DNA from: Bryobacterales bacterium
GTDB taxonomy: Bacteria > Acidobacteriota > Terriglobia > Bryobacterales > Bryobacteraceae
NCBI GenBank assembly: GCA_003164035.1
Contig: PLRS01000162.1
Location: 1 to 64,000 of the forward strand
Reading direction: 5' to 3'
Length of the DNA: 64,000 bases
Part shown: positions 33,851 to 42,691 of the stretch, piece after piece
Layout: each line of letters begins with the position of its first letter
How positions within the stretch are numbered: position 1 is the first letter of the stretch
Position numbers and translations under genes: made by a program
Notes under the pieces: model-generated
What the model saw: the letters and a program-made list of their open reading frames with translations, nothing else
Databases searched by the model: none
What the model was told of the DNA's origin: nothing

Positions 33851-36327
33851 ACCAGGGCGACGAATGGCGGATCGTTGCGCATTTGGGCGAACGCCGGGTT
33901 CACGGCCAGGTTGAGCACCTGGAATTCGCGCAGTTCCGCCGATTTCTGCAACCATTTCACCGTCTGGGCGTGGTCGCCCAAGGCCGCCCAGCACAGCGCG
34001 AACCACTGGCGGAAGACGCGCCGATCCTGCCCGTACTCGGTCTCCAGTTGGCGGAGCAGGCGCAGCGCTTCCTCGCGCCGGCCCAAGTGGGCCAGCGCCA
34101 TCACCTCAAGCACCCGGCTGGGGGGGAACTTGGCCTCCAGCGGGCGGACGTCCGCCAGAGCCAGGTCCGCCTGGCCCGCCTCAACGTAAGTGAGGTTCAG
34201 CATGATCCGGGGATTGAGTTGGCCGGGGAAGTGTTCGAGGAGTTGCCGGTCGAGCGCGATGGCTTCCGGAAACCGGCCCTCCCAGTAACGAACGGCACCG
34301 ACGTAGGTAATCGTCACCGCATTCAGCGGATCCATGGACAGGGCCGCCGCCATCCGCCGATCGGCTTCGGCAAACCGGCCGCGGTAGGCCAAAAGCAAAC
34401 CGTAGTTATTTTCGGCGGGGACGCTCGGCCCGTTGCGCGAGGCTAACCGCAACTCCCGCTCCGCCCCGGCCCAGTCCCAGTCGGTGTTCATCGCGATCAA
34501 GCCCAAATTGGCGTGAGCTTCCGCCAGATCGGGGTCCAGCGTGAGCGCCTTGCGGTAGAGATCCTTCACTTCGCGCACTTCCGCCGGCGTAGGGGCGCGG
34601 CCGCTGACTCCCGCCAGGCCGAACTTCGCCACCGCCAACCGGGACCAGGCCGCGGCGTACTCGGGGTCGATTCGGACGGCCCGTTCCAGGCCCTGTTCGG
34701 CCCGCTTGACGGCGTCCGGCGTGAGCGCCTCCAAGTCGAAGGTCGCTCGCAGAAACAGATCGTGCGCTTCCTCGACGGGGACGTGGCGGGAGGCGAAGCT
34801 CGTGCCGGAATTCACCTGCAGGACACGGGCGACGGCTTCGGCGATCTCCGATTGGACGGTCAGCAGGTTCCTGGCCGGCCGGTCGTAGGTTTCCGACCAG
34901 ACCAGCGATCCGTCGGAGGAGCGCTCAAGCTGGGCGCTGATTCGGATTTGCTCGCCGGACCACGCCACGCTTCCTTCCAGGATATGAGTAACGTGGAGTT
35001 GCCGGCTCACCTCGCGAGGGTCGGCGCGCTTGCCCTTGAACACAAAGGCGGACGTGTGGGCCACCACCCGGAGCGATTTGACCCGCACCAGTTGGTCGGT
35101 GATTTCGTCGGTGAGTCCCTCGGCGAAATACTCCTTCGACGGATCGGCGCCGGGACTGGCGAATGGCAGGACCACGATCGAAGAGGGTTCGCCGGCGGAA
35201 TGTGTTCGGAGCAACTTCAGCGCGCCGGCCAATCCTCCAACGGCGAGAAGCCCGGCGGCCAGCAAAGCCCAAATCCGGCGCGACATTTTTCGCGCGGGCG
35301 CCGGCGCGCGCACGCGCTCTCCTTCCAGGTAGCGCACCAGGTCCGCATCCATCTCGGCGGCGGATCGATAGCGGCTGGCGGCATTCCCGCTCAGCGCCTT
35401 CGCCACAATGGCTTCGAGCGGCGCGTCGAGCCGGGGCGGTTCAAGCCGCTCATCGGCGACGGCATTCGCCGCGCTGGCCGCCGGGGGCCAGTCGATCCGG
35501 TGGGGTAAGCGGCCGGTGAGCAGGCGATACAGCAACACGCCGGCCGAATAGAGGTCGGAAGCGAAGGTGACCGGCTCGCCGCGCACCTGCTCCGGGCTGG
35601 CATACTCCGGAGTGAAGGCGAACCCGCCCGTCCTGGTGAGAGCGGTTTCGGCGGTGGCGTCAACCAGCCGCGCGATGCCGAAGTCCAGCAGCTTCACATT
35701 GCCCGATTCGTCCACCAGAAGGTTGGACGGCTTCACGTCGCGGTGGATCACGTGGCGGCCGTGCACGTAGGCCAGGGCATCCAGAACCTGCCGCACAAGA
35801 GCGATGCGCGCGCGGGTATCGAGGCGATGGGCGTCGCAGTAGCGGTCGACGGTCAGGCCCTCGACGAATTCCATCACCAGGTAGGGCAGACCGGTTTCGG
35901 AAACGCCCCCGTCGATCAGGCGTGCCACTTTGGGATGATCCAGGCTGGCCAGAAACTGGCGCTCGCGGCGGAAGCGTTCTTCGATCTCGTGGGAGGCCAT
36001 GGCCAGCGGCACAACCTTCACGGCCGCCGACATGCGGAAGGCCCCGTCGGCCCGTTCCGCCAGATAAACCGTTCCCATGCCGCCGCGCCCGAGCAGTTTC
36101 ACCGCCTGCCAGGCGCCGAACCGCGGCAAACGCAGCGCGGGCGCGGGCGCCACGGCCCGGATGCGTTCGTGGTCTTCGACGAGAAGGGTTACCTCGGCGC
36201 GCAGGTTCTCGTCGTCGGCGCACAGCTCGCCGATCAACGTGTCCCGCTCCACTCCCGGCGGCCGTTCGATAGCCGCGTAGAAGATCTCTTCTACCTCCCG
36301 AAATCGTTCCAGTGCGGCCGGATTCAT
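33829..36327 (-). CDS. Membrane-spanning Ser/Thr protein kinase with FlgO/TolB-like and TPR domains
   Basis: 832 residues. The kinase domain (about 70-330) has LLGRGGMGTVYLAE (P-loop), AAVKVVP (Lys), HRDVKPSNLLVD (catalytic loop), KLLDFGIARLV (DFG) and YASPEQVRGE. One membrane helix follows (IWALLAAGLLAVGGLAGALKLL, about 345-366). Then comes a TolB/FlgO-like domain (SIVVLPFASPGADPSKEYFAEGLTDEI, VTHILEGSV) and C-terminal TPRs. This is the typical acidobacterial receptor kinase. An ECF sigma gene ends 11 bp upstream on the same strand, so sigma and kinase are co-transcribed. The phosphorylation target is unknown. Confidence 0.93.
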   Translation of the reverse strand: MNPAALERFREVEEIFYAAIERPPGVERDTLIGELCADDENLRAEVTLLVEDHERIRAVAPAPALRLPRFGAWQAVKLLGRGGMGTVYLAERADGAFRMSAAVKVVPLAMASHEIEERFRRERQFLASLDHPKVARLIDGGVSETGLPYLVMEFVEGLTVDRYCDAHRLDTRARIALVRQVLDALAYVHGRHVIHRDVKPSNLLVDESGNVKLLDFGIARLVDATAETALTRTGGFAFTPEYASPEQVRGEPVTFASDLYSAGVLLYRLLTGRLPHRIDWPPAASAANAVADERLEPPRLDAPLEAIVAKALSGNAASRYRSAAEMDADLVRYLEGERVRAPAPARKMSRRIWALLAAGLLAVGGLAGALKLLRTHSAGEPSSIVVLPFASPGADPSKEYFAEGLTDEITDQLVRVKSLRVVAHTSAFVFKGKRADPREVSRQLHVTHILEGSVAWSGEQIRISAQLERSSDGSLVWSETYDRPARNLLTVQSEIAEAVARVLQVNSGTSFASRHVPVEEAHDLFLRATFDLEALTPDAVKRAEQGLERAVRIDPEYAAAWSRLAVAKFGLAGVSGRAPTPAEVREVKDLYRKALTLDPDLAEAHANLGLIAMNTDWDWAGAERELRLASRNGPSVPAENNYGLLLAYRGRFAEADRRMAAALSMDPLNAVTITYVGAVRYWEGRFPEAIALDRQLLEHFPGQLNPRIMLNLTYVEAGQADLALADVRPLEAKFPPSRVLEVMALAHLGRREEALRLLRQLETEYGQDRRVFRQWFALCWAALGDHAQTVKWLQKSAELREFQVLNLAVNPAFAQMRNDPPFVALVKRIGLK

Positions 36328-36338
36328 AGCGGTGGCGT

Positions 36339-36902
36339 TCAGGCCAGGCAGCGGCGCAGCCAGGCCAGGGAAAAATGCAGGTTGCGTTGCACGGTCCGGC
36401 TGGAAAGCTCCAGAATTTCCGCGGTTTCGTCCACGGTGCAGCCGAAAAAGTAGTGCAGCTCGACCATGCGGGTCTTGACGGGATCGTATTCGGCCAGATC
36501 GTCGAGAGCCTGGGAAAGATCGAGCGACTCGGCGTTCTCGCCGCCCAGCCAGGCCAATTCCGCGTCGAGCGGCGCGCGCTGCCAGCCCAAACCGCGCTTT
36601 TGCGATTTGGCCTTGCGCGCGGAATCGATCAGGACCCGGCGGGTGAGCTGCGCGGCGAAGGTGAAGAAGTGCGCGCGGTCCTTGAGCGTCAGCCGGCGCA
36701 CGCGCAACAAGTCGAGAAAGACTTCATTGACCACTGCCGTGGGTTGCAAGGTATGGTCCGGCCGCTCTTGGCGCAGGTAGGCTTCGGCGATCGCGTGAAG
36801 CCGGTCGTATACCAAAGGGGCCAACGCCTCGACCGCTCCGGCATCTCCCCGCTCCCAGCGCGCCAGGAGCGCGGTAATCTCCCCTTGCCCGGTATCCACC
36901 AT
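36339..36902 (-). CDS. ECF sigma factor of the TIGR02999-like acidobacterial group
   Basis: 187 residues. Region 2 reads ITALLARWERGDAGAVEALAPLVYDRLHAIAEAYLRQE, PTAVVNEVFLDLLR and AHFFTFAAQLTRRVLIDSAR. Region 4 reads YDPVKTRMVELHYFFGCTVDETAEIL and SSRTVQRNLHFSLAWLRRCL. The HTLQPTAVVNEVFLDL block is typical of the TIGR02999 group, usually found next to Ser/Thr kinases as here. ATG 36902 gives the family's usual N-terminus; the frame is open upstream only through repeat DNA. Confidence 0.9.
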   Translation of the reverse strand: MVDTGQGEITALLARWERGDAGAVEALAPLVYDRLHAIAEAYLRQERPDHTLQPTAVVNEVFLDLLRVRRLTLKDRAHFFTFAAQLTRRVLIDSARKAKSQKRGLGWQRAPLDAELAWLGGENAESLDLSQALDDLAEYDPVKTRMVELHYFFGCTVDETAEILELSSRTVQRNLHFSLAWLRRCLA

Positions 36903-36954
36903 ATTCCATGATAAGACATCCGGGTCTGCCCCGGCCGGTGGAAGCGGTACCGCA

Positions 36955-37114
36955 GGGCGCTTAACCGAGTTGGCGGAGTTAGTTCCCGGCAACCGCCCCC
37001 TGACGGTCGCGGCTCGGTAAGTGACTGCAAACACGCGGCGTCCGTAACCGAGCCGCGACCGTCAGGGAGCGGTTGCCGGGCCTCAACTGCGAAATCCCCG
37101 GATCGGTTAAGCAC
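36955..37114. repeat. Palindromic repeat family B, copy 4 (full-length form)
   Basis: This is the most complete member. Outer arms GCGCTTAACCGA (left) and TCGGTTAAGCAC (right) enclose the shared core, GCAACCGCCCCCTGACGGTC (from 36989) mirrored by GACCGTCAGGGAGCGGTTGC (to 37076). The size of about 160 bp and the nested symmetry are MITE-like. It lies in the 433-bp divergent gap between the sigma gene and the TIGR03437 gene; the remainder of that gap (37115-37335) shows no gene. Confidence 0.8.
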
Positions 37115-37335
37115 CCGGTACCGCACGCGCTGGTACGGCACTCGAAAATTGGAGCGCCTCAATTCATGTAAGGCGCAATTCGGGGCAAAAAGCCGCCATT
37201 TGAGGCAGAAATAGACCTTTTTGTCCGCTTTTGACCGATTGCTGCGCCGTCTTAAGTGGACCGCTAGGCAGATGCCGAATGCGTCCGGTTGCCCGGTCAC
37301 GCGGAATCCAGATGCCCGCTGCAAGGGAGGAAACG

Positions 37336-38688
37336 ATGACACCGATAAGATTCTCGACGGTTGGAGCGCTTGCCCTCACGGCCTTTGTCGGCGCCGGTGC
37401 GGCCAGAGCCGATACGGTCGCCATTAACCTACCCGGTCCCATTAACCCGGAGGCCGGTTTTGTTCAGCCATTCAACTACACCCAGGGAAGCTATCTCATG
37501 GGTTTCGTGTTCCGGGCGAACAGCCCGATCAGCGTCACCCAGCTCGGCTTCTACGACTCGAATCTGACCGGTGTGCCCGAAACGTTTGTGAACTCCCCGG
37601 TTGGAGTTTACGACATGAGCACCAATACCCTTCTGACTTCGGCCACGGTGCACGCATCGGACCCGGCCACCGGCTTGTTCCGATACGTCTCGATTAGTCC
37701 ACTCGCGCTCAACACCAAAGACACCTACGCGGTCGTCGGGGTCACGGGTACCAACTACTACACGGTGGGAGTGCAGGCGGGCGCCGCGCCCGTAAACGCC
37801 GCGATCGTCTATGTGAGCCCTGCCTACTACAGCCCCGGCGGGGCGGACACGCAAACCACCACGCTCGTCGAACCGGATTACTTTTCGGTGGGCAACATTT
37901 TCGGCACCGTCCCCCCTCCGGCCACCCTCAACGATTTTGGGCCGAATTTCCAGTTCACGGCGACCAACAGCACCCCCACCATCACCTCGGTTTCCAACGC
38001 GGCCAGCGGCCAGAACGGCGTTTCAGCCGGAACCTACGTTTCCATCTACGGGACCAACTTCGCCGCCGCCGGCTTCTCCGATACCTGGGGCAATTCGATT
38101 GTCGGCGGCGCGCTGCCCACCAAGCTCGACGGCGTCGCTGTCGACATCGGCGGCGTGCCCGCCTACGTCGTGGCGCTCACTCCCGGGCAGATCAACGTCC
38201 TCGCTCCCAACCTCGGAACCGGTACCATGCCGGTCACCGTGACCACGGCGGCGGGCACCAGCGCGCCTTTCACCGTCACCGCGCTGGCCGAGCAGCCCGC
38301 GTTCTTCCTCTGGCCCGGCACCGCCGCCGTGGCGACTCACCTGGACTACACCTATGCGGTGAAGAATGGGACCTTTCAGATACCCACTGTGCCTGCCAAG
38401 CCGGGCGAGGCGGTCATTCTGTGGGGAACCGGGTTCGGCCCCACCACGCCCACGGCCCCTAGCGGCCAGGTAGTGTCGGGCGGCCCGTACGTGGTCGATG
38501 GCGTCACCGTCACCGTCGGCGGCATCGCGGCGCAAGTGTATGGCGTCGCATTGGCGTCGGGGCTCGCCGGGCTCTATCAGGCGGCCATTGAGGTGCCGCC
38601 CAGCCTGGCCAATGGCGATTACCCGGTGGTAGCCGCCGTAAGCGGTCAGCAGTCGCCCACGGGCGTAGTCCTTACCGTTCAACAGTAG
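37336..38688 (+). CDS. Secreted protein with C-terminal TIGR03437 domain
   Basis: About 450 residues with a signal peptide (RFSTVGALALTAFVGAGAARA). Residues about 25-210 form a beta-rich domain (AGFVQPFNYTQGSYLMGFVF, ISVTQLGFYDSN, PVGVYDMSTNTLL) I cannot name. From about 215 it has the TIGR03437 domain: SVSNAASGQNGVSAGTYVSI, GVAVDIGGVPAYVVALTPGQ, PGEAVILWGTGFGPTTPT and a terminal YPVVAAVSGQQSPTGVVLTV. The family is characteristic of Solibacter-type genomes and is presumed extracellular; its role is unknown. ATG 37336 is preceded by GGGAGG at good spacing. Confidence 0.85.
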   Translation: MTPIRFSTVGALALTAFVGAGAARADTVAINLPGPINPEAGFVQPFNYTQGSYLMGFVFRANSPISVTQLGFYDSNLTGVPETFVNSPVGVYDMSTNTLLTSATVHASDPATGLFRYVSISPLALNTKDTYAVVGVTGTNYYTVGVQAGAAPVNAAIVYVSPAYYSPGGADTQTTTLVEPDYFSVGNIFGTVPPPATLNDFGPNFQFTATNSTPTITSVSNAASGQNGVSAGTYVSIYGTNFAAAGFSDTWGNSIVGGALPTKLDGVAVDIGGVPAYVVALTPGQINVLAPNLGTGTMPVTVTTAAGTSAPFTVTALAEQPAFFLWPGTAAVATHLDYTYAVKNGTFQIPTVPAKPGEAVILWGTGFGPTTPTAPSGQVVSGGPYVVDGVTVTVGGIAAQVYGVALASGLAGLYQAAIEVPPSLANGDYPVVAAVSGQQSPTGVVLTVQQ

Positions 38689-38694
38689 GGCGGA

Positions 38695-38868
38695 GGATCA
38701 CAGGACAATTATCTTTATACTCACGAGACCGTCTGGAACCGGACCACCGAGCTGCTAATCAAAGCCGATCCCGATCGCTACCAAATCGTGGATACCCCCA
38801 ATTATCTGGAAAGGCAGTCGATGAGCCAATCGTTCATCGCCACGACCTCAGGGGTGACCCTCGGCTGA
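38695..38868 (+). other. Start-less coding-like fragment
   Basis: A frame reading SQDNYLYTHETVWNRTTELL, then PDRYQIVDTPNYLERQSM, then a stop at about 38866-38868. It looks like real protein in composition but has no start codon and no recognised domain. It is probably the 3' end of a lost gene. Confidence 0.35.
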
Positions 38869-38911
38869 GTCACGAGTCCGAGCGGGCCGGAATCCATCAG
38901 CAGATAGCGAT

Positions 38912-39136
38912 TCACGGAAAGACGGGGCTTTCGGGCGGACGATTCGCGTTGAAGGCGGCCTTGAGCTGGGCTAATTCTTTTTCAGCACGGGCAATGGCGG
39001 CCGGATCGTCGGAGGCGTCCTCCCGCGTCCACCGCTCGAGGAGCGCAATGGTGGCTGAGTTATCGGGAGGCGGGCTGGCGTCACGCCCCGTGGCGGAAGC
39101 GCGGAACCAGACGGATCGGCGTAGTGTTGTGGGCAT
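38912..39136 (-). CDS. Small hypothetical protein, 74 aa
   Basis: The C-terminal half (ALLERWTREDASDDPAAIARA, then EKELAQLKAAFNANR) resembles a class of small proteins with a D-[AT]-[ST]-D-D-P acidic motif followed by a helix, found beside toxin-like genes in cyanobacteria and Acidobacteriota. I know of no assigned function. The N-terminal 25 residues are poorly constrained, so the true start may lie further in. It stands alone, divergent from the S41 protease. Confidence 0.5.
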   Translation of the reverse strand: MPTTLRRSVWFRASATGRDASPPPDNSATIALLERWTREDASDDPAAIARAEKELAQLKAAFNANRPPESPVFP

Positions 39137-39320
39137 TCGTCAAGCCCCTTTTCGGACAAGGGTTCCTCTACTATGATCCAGCAAAGCGTTTTGATCTGCA
39201 ACGCACCCGCGGAATTGTAGGCGGATCGCGCGGGACGGAAAAGTCCGTGCATTCGCCCAACGGCTCGCCCGCGCCTTTCGCCGCGGTAGAATTGAAGTTA
39301 CTCCACAGGGCTGAGGTTTC

Positions 39321-40790
39321 GTGACTCGACTCCTATCGCGCATCGTAATTGCCTTATTCCTTTCCGCATTTGCCCGGGCCGCGGACGATAGCCTGGAATC
39401 GCGGATGAAGACCGTGATGACGGCCTATGCGCTGGCGGAGGAGAACGCCGCCGACCCGGTCAATTCCGAGCAGGTGTTCTACCAGGGCGCGATTCCCGGC
39501 TTGCTCCGCGGGCTCGATCCTCACTCGGTCTTCTTCGACCCGGGCCAGTTCGAGCAGCTCAAGAAGATGGAATCGTCCACCCAAAAGGGGTTCGGCAGCG
39601 TGGTGTCCCTGCTGCCGGGGCGAGTGATCGTGCTGCAGGCGCTCCCGGGCACGCCGTCCGCTAAGGCGGGTCTGTCGCCGGGCGACGAGATTCTGGCGGT
39701 GAACGGCTACATCGTGGCGCGGCTGGACCTGGACCAACTGACCGAACTGCTGGCCGCCTCGCGCCAGCGCCAGGCCCAGCTCGACGTGCGCCGCCCCGGC
39801 AACTCGCGATCCGTACACATGGTGCTGGTCCCGGAAGACATGCAATCGCCCAGCGTGGACCGCGCGTTTCTTCTGTCGCCGGGCGTAGGCTACATCCGCG
39901 TGTCGAGTTTCGACGAAAGCACCGGGCGCGACGTGAAGGCGGCCATCGACAAACTCGGCGCCGACCAACTCACGGCGCTGGTTCTCGACCTGCGCAATAA
40001 TCCGGGCGGGGTGGTCGCCTCGGCGCTCGAAACCGCGTCGCTGTTTCTCTCTCCCGGCCAGAAGATCTTTTCCGTGCGCGGACGGGGCGCACCGGAGAAA
40101 GCTGAGTTCGTTCCCCCCAACGCCAAGCCGTACGGATCGAAACTGGCCGTCCTCATTAATGCGAAAAGCGCCAGCGCCGCCGAAATCCTAACCGGGGCGC
40201 TCCAGGACCACGACCGCGGCATCGTGCTGGGGGAAGTCAGCTACGGCAAGGGTCTGGTGCAATCCGTCTTCCCCATGAGCGAGGGCACGGGCCTGGCGCT
40301 GACGACGGCGCTTTATTACACGCCCAGCGGCCGCTCCATCCAAAAGCCCCTGGACTCGCATTTTCAGCTCGGCGGCACCACCGCGCACCCCAACCAGCAA
40401 AGCGACTTCACCACCGACAAAGGCCGCAAAGTGACTGGCGGCGGCGGCATCCAGCCCGATATCCCGGTCGGGCCGGAGCCGATGAACCGCCTGCGCGCGG
40501 CCATGGAAGCCAGCGGATCGTTTACCACTTTCGCTACCCAGTATCTGCAGATCCACAAAGTGACCGGGCAATTCGAAGTGACACCGCCGCTCCTCGACGA
40601 GTTTCAGGTCTTCCTGAGCCAGCGCGACATCCAGCCCGGAGTGGCCGATTGGTTGAATGAGCGCGACTACGTCAGCAGCCGTCTCAAGACCGAAATCTTC
40701 AACCAGGCTTTCAGTGTGGAGCAGGGCGACCAGGTGGAAGCCCAGCGCGACCCGGTGATCCAAAAGGCGCTGGCGGAACTGGCGAAGTAG
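39321..40790 (+). CDS. S41-family C-terminal processing peptidase (CtpA/Prc-like)
   Basis: 489 residues with a signal peptide (RLLSRIVIALFLSAFARAAD). A PDZ domain spans about residues 85-170 (GFGSVVSLLPGRVIVLQALPG, AGLSPGDEILAVNG). The peptidase core follows, with VLDLRNNPGGVV, INAKSASAAEILTGAL (Ser285 as nucleophile) and EVSYGKGLVQSVF (Lys310 general base and Gln314), the same 25-residue Ser-Lys spacing as Prc. The C-terminal helical domain is present. It cleaves exposed C-termini of periplasmic proteins. The start is GTG 39321 with GAGG upstream. Confidence 0.93.
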   Translation: MTRLLSRIVIALFLSAFARAADDSLESRMKTVMTAYALAEENAADPVNSEQVFYQGAIPGLLRGLDPHSVFFDPGQFEQLKKMESSTQKGFGSVVSLLPGRVIVLQALPGTPSAKAGLSPGDEILAVNGYIVARLDLDQLTELLAASRQRQAQLDVRRPGNSRSVHMVLVPEDMQSPSVDRAFLLSPGVGYIRVSSFDESTGRDVKAAIDKLGADQLTALVLDLRNNPGGVVASALETASLFLSPGQKIFSVRGRGAPEKAEFVPPNAKPYGSKLAVLINAKSASAAEILTGALQDHDRGIVLGEVSYGKGLVQSVFPMSEGTGLALTTALYYTPSGRSIQKPLDSHFQLGGTTAHPNQQSDFTTDKGRKVTGGGGIQPDIPVGPEPMNRLRAAMEASGSFTTFATQYLQIHKVTGQFEVTPPLLDEFQVFLSQRDIQPGVADWLNERDYVSSRLKTEIFNQAFSVEQGDQVEAQRDPVIQKALAELAK

Positions 40791-40848
40791 CGGAAACTTT
40801 CGGCCAGCGGAAAGCAGCCGGGAGGGCCTGATCCAACGTCCTCATCGA

Positions 40849-41365
40849 TTGCACATTCAGGGTGGTATTGTTGTTTTTCGACGTTCGGATCACGACAGAG
40901 CCACGTTGGCCTTCGCCGCGACGGCCACCGCGGGTGCCTTCGCGCTGCACACGCATTTGGCCGCCATTGAGGAGCGTCGAGCGGAGAACGCTCAGAGTCT
41001 CATAAGGCGGTGGAATGCCCCCGATATGCTGCCGGTCAGGTTGGTCCTGCGAGAGATTACCGAAAACAGGTTGGAGCCGGCGAGCCTCCAAAGGAGCGTC
41101 AAGGGAGGCGAGGTGCCCCCCCGATAAGGATAGCAAGAGGGCGGGCTTGGTAACGGTCTTGAATTTTTACGAGGAACTTGCGATCGCTGCTCTGCGAAAC
41201 ACCGCGGACGAGGACCGCCTTTATGCCTTTTTCGCCGGCATCATCCAGCAGTCTGCTACATGCTTGGAAGGCTGGATCAAAAGTGAACGTGCCATCGATA
41301 ACGAACCCGATTACTATTGCGAGTTCCTGAAACTTGTGGCAAGGTGGGCGGCGTGGAAGAAATAG
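40849..41365 (+). pseudogene. DUF4760-like membrane protein frameshifted at a C7 tract
   Basis: The first frame (TTG 40849) encodes a membrane helix (LAFAATATAGAFALHTHLAA) then ENAQSLIRRWNAPD and LVLREITENRLEPASL, and stops just after a run of seven C (about 41116-41122). Deleting one C continues it as EVPPDKDSKRAGLVTVLNFYEELAIAAL, then YAFFAGIIQQSATCLEGWIK and CEFLKLVARWAAWKK. A membrane helix followed by LNFYEELAIA and a C-terminal E(F)xxLxxxW is typical of DUF4760-like small proteins of unknown function. It is either a pseudogene or switched by tract length. Confidence 0.65.
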
Positions 41366-41479
41366 GGTGGCGAAATTCCTCGACGCACTTTCACCCGATC
41401 ATTCCGCTATATTTGACCATGAGTTCATTCTACCATGAGCACGGTACAGGTACGCCGCCGCCAAGCCTGCGGGAATTCG

Positions 41480-42691
41480 CTACCCGCCCGAAACAGGCCT
41501 GACGCGCTGGCCGGGCTCTAGCGTCGCGTCGCTTGGCAACGCCACCTGGTCGCCTTCCCTCAGGCCCTCTAGAATCTGGATGGTCGTGACCGTGCCGATA
41601 CCGGTCTTCACCGGCCGGTGCTCCACCGTATCGCCGCGCAGCCGGAACACCCAATCGCCGGTGGCATCGTGGTGGAGAGCCTCCTTGGGGATGACGATGG
41701 CGTCCTCGGCCACCGCGGTGCGAATCTCGGCATCCACGTTGACGCCGGGCAGCAACTCGCCGCCGGGGTTTTCAATGGTGCAGACCACCTCCCCTACCTG
41801 GCGCGTGCCCAGGGTTTGGATCGAGGTGGGCATCTGTTCCACGCGGCCCTCCCAGCGCTTGCCGGGCAAGGCTTCCCAGGTAATCCCAACCGGCTGATCC
41901 TTGGCCACGCGGCCCAGCAGGGGTTCGTCGACGTAGACGCGCACGCGCACGCGGTCCAGGCGGCCGACATTGGCCACCAGGTCGCCCGGATTCAGGTACG
42001 CGCCCGGTCGCACGGCCAGTTGATAGACGACGCCGGCCAGCGGGGAGTGCAGCACGCTTAGCGCCTGGCGGGTGCGCGCCAGAGCCAGAGCCGCCTCCGC
42101 GCCAGCCAGGCGGGCGCGGGCCCCTTCCACGTCGCCGGCGGGCACCAGTGAATCGCGGCGCGTTTCCAGGCCGCGGATTTCAAGCTCCAGCGCCTGCGCC
42201 TTGTCGGCCGCCGTTTGCACTTCCAATCGGGTGGCGGCCTGTTTTTGCTCCAGCCTTTGGAGAGCCTGGTATTCCCTGGTTTCGGTAGCGAGGTCGAACC
42301 GGGCGCGCGCCAGGCTGTTCTCGATCTCCGCCACTTCGGCGGGCCGGCCGCCTTGTTCGAGCGCATTCAAAGCGGCCCGCGCTTCGGCCACGCGCGCCTG
42401 GGCCGTTTCGAGCCCCGCCTGCAAACTGGGATCGGAGGTCTCCGCCAGCACCGCGCCCTTGGCTACACGGTCGCCTTCATGGACCGGCACGCGAACCACC
42501 AGCGCGGCGCTTTCCGCGCGCACCGCCTGCCATTCCAGCGGCTCCACTTTGCCATTGGTCGGCAAGGTTCCGACCAATCGTTGTCGCCCGGCGCGGGCAA
42601 ACGGCACCAGGGGCGGCTTGCTCTTGCGCAACAGGCCCCCGCCGATCGCCAACGCCGCCGCGACTAGAATCACCACCAGCCACTTTTTCAT
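41480..42691 (-). CDS. Membrane fusion protein (HlyD/MacA-type periplasmic adaptor), orphan
   Basis: 403 residues. An N-terminal membrane anchor (WLVVILVAAALAIGGGLL) is followed by a biotinyl-lipoyl half (ESAALVVRVPVHEGDRVAKGAVLAE), a coiled-coil hairpin (about residues 90-200, QARVAEARAALNALEQ), the second lipoyl half (LHSPLAGVVYQLAVRPGAYLNPGD) and beta-barrel and membrane-proximal domains. Such adaptors bridge inner-membrane pumps to an outer-membrane channel. No pump or TolC gene is adjacent. Its ATG overlaps the stop of the HDAC-like gene, so it is the last gene of a pta-HDAC-adaptor operon. Confidence 0.9.
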   Translation of the reverse strand: MKKWLVVILVAAALAIGGGLLRKSKPPLVPFARAGRQRLVGTLPTNGKVEPLEWQAVRAESAALVVRVPVHEGDRVAKGAVLAETSDPSLQAGLETAQARVAEARAALNALEQGGRPAEVAEIENSLARARFDLATETREYQALQRLEQKQAATRLEVQTAADKAQALELEIRGLETRRDSLVPAGDVEGARARLAGAEAALALARTRQALSVLHSPLAGVVYQLAVRPGAYLNPGDLVANVGRLDRVRVRVYVDEPLLGRVAKDQPVGITWEALPGKRWEGRVEQMPTSIQTLGTRQVGEVVCTIENPGGELLPGVNVDAEIRTAVAEDAIVIPKEALHHDATGDWVFRLRGDTVEHRPVKTGIGTVTTIQILEGLREGDQVALPSDATLEPGQRVRPVSGG

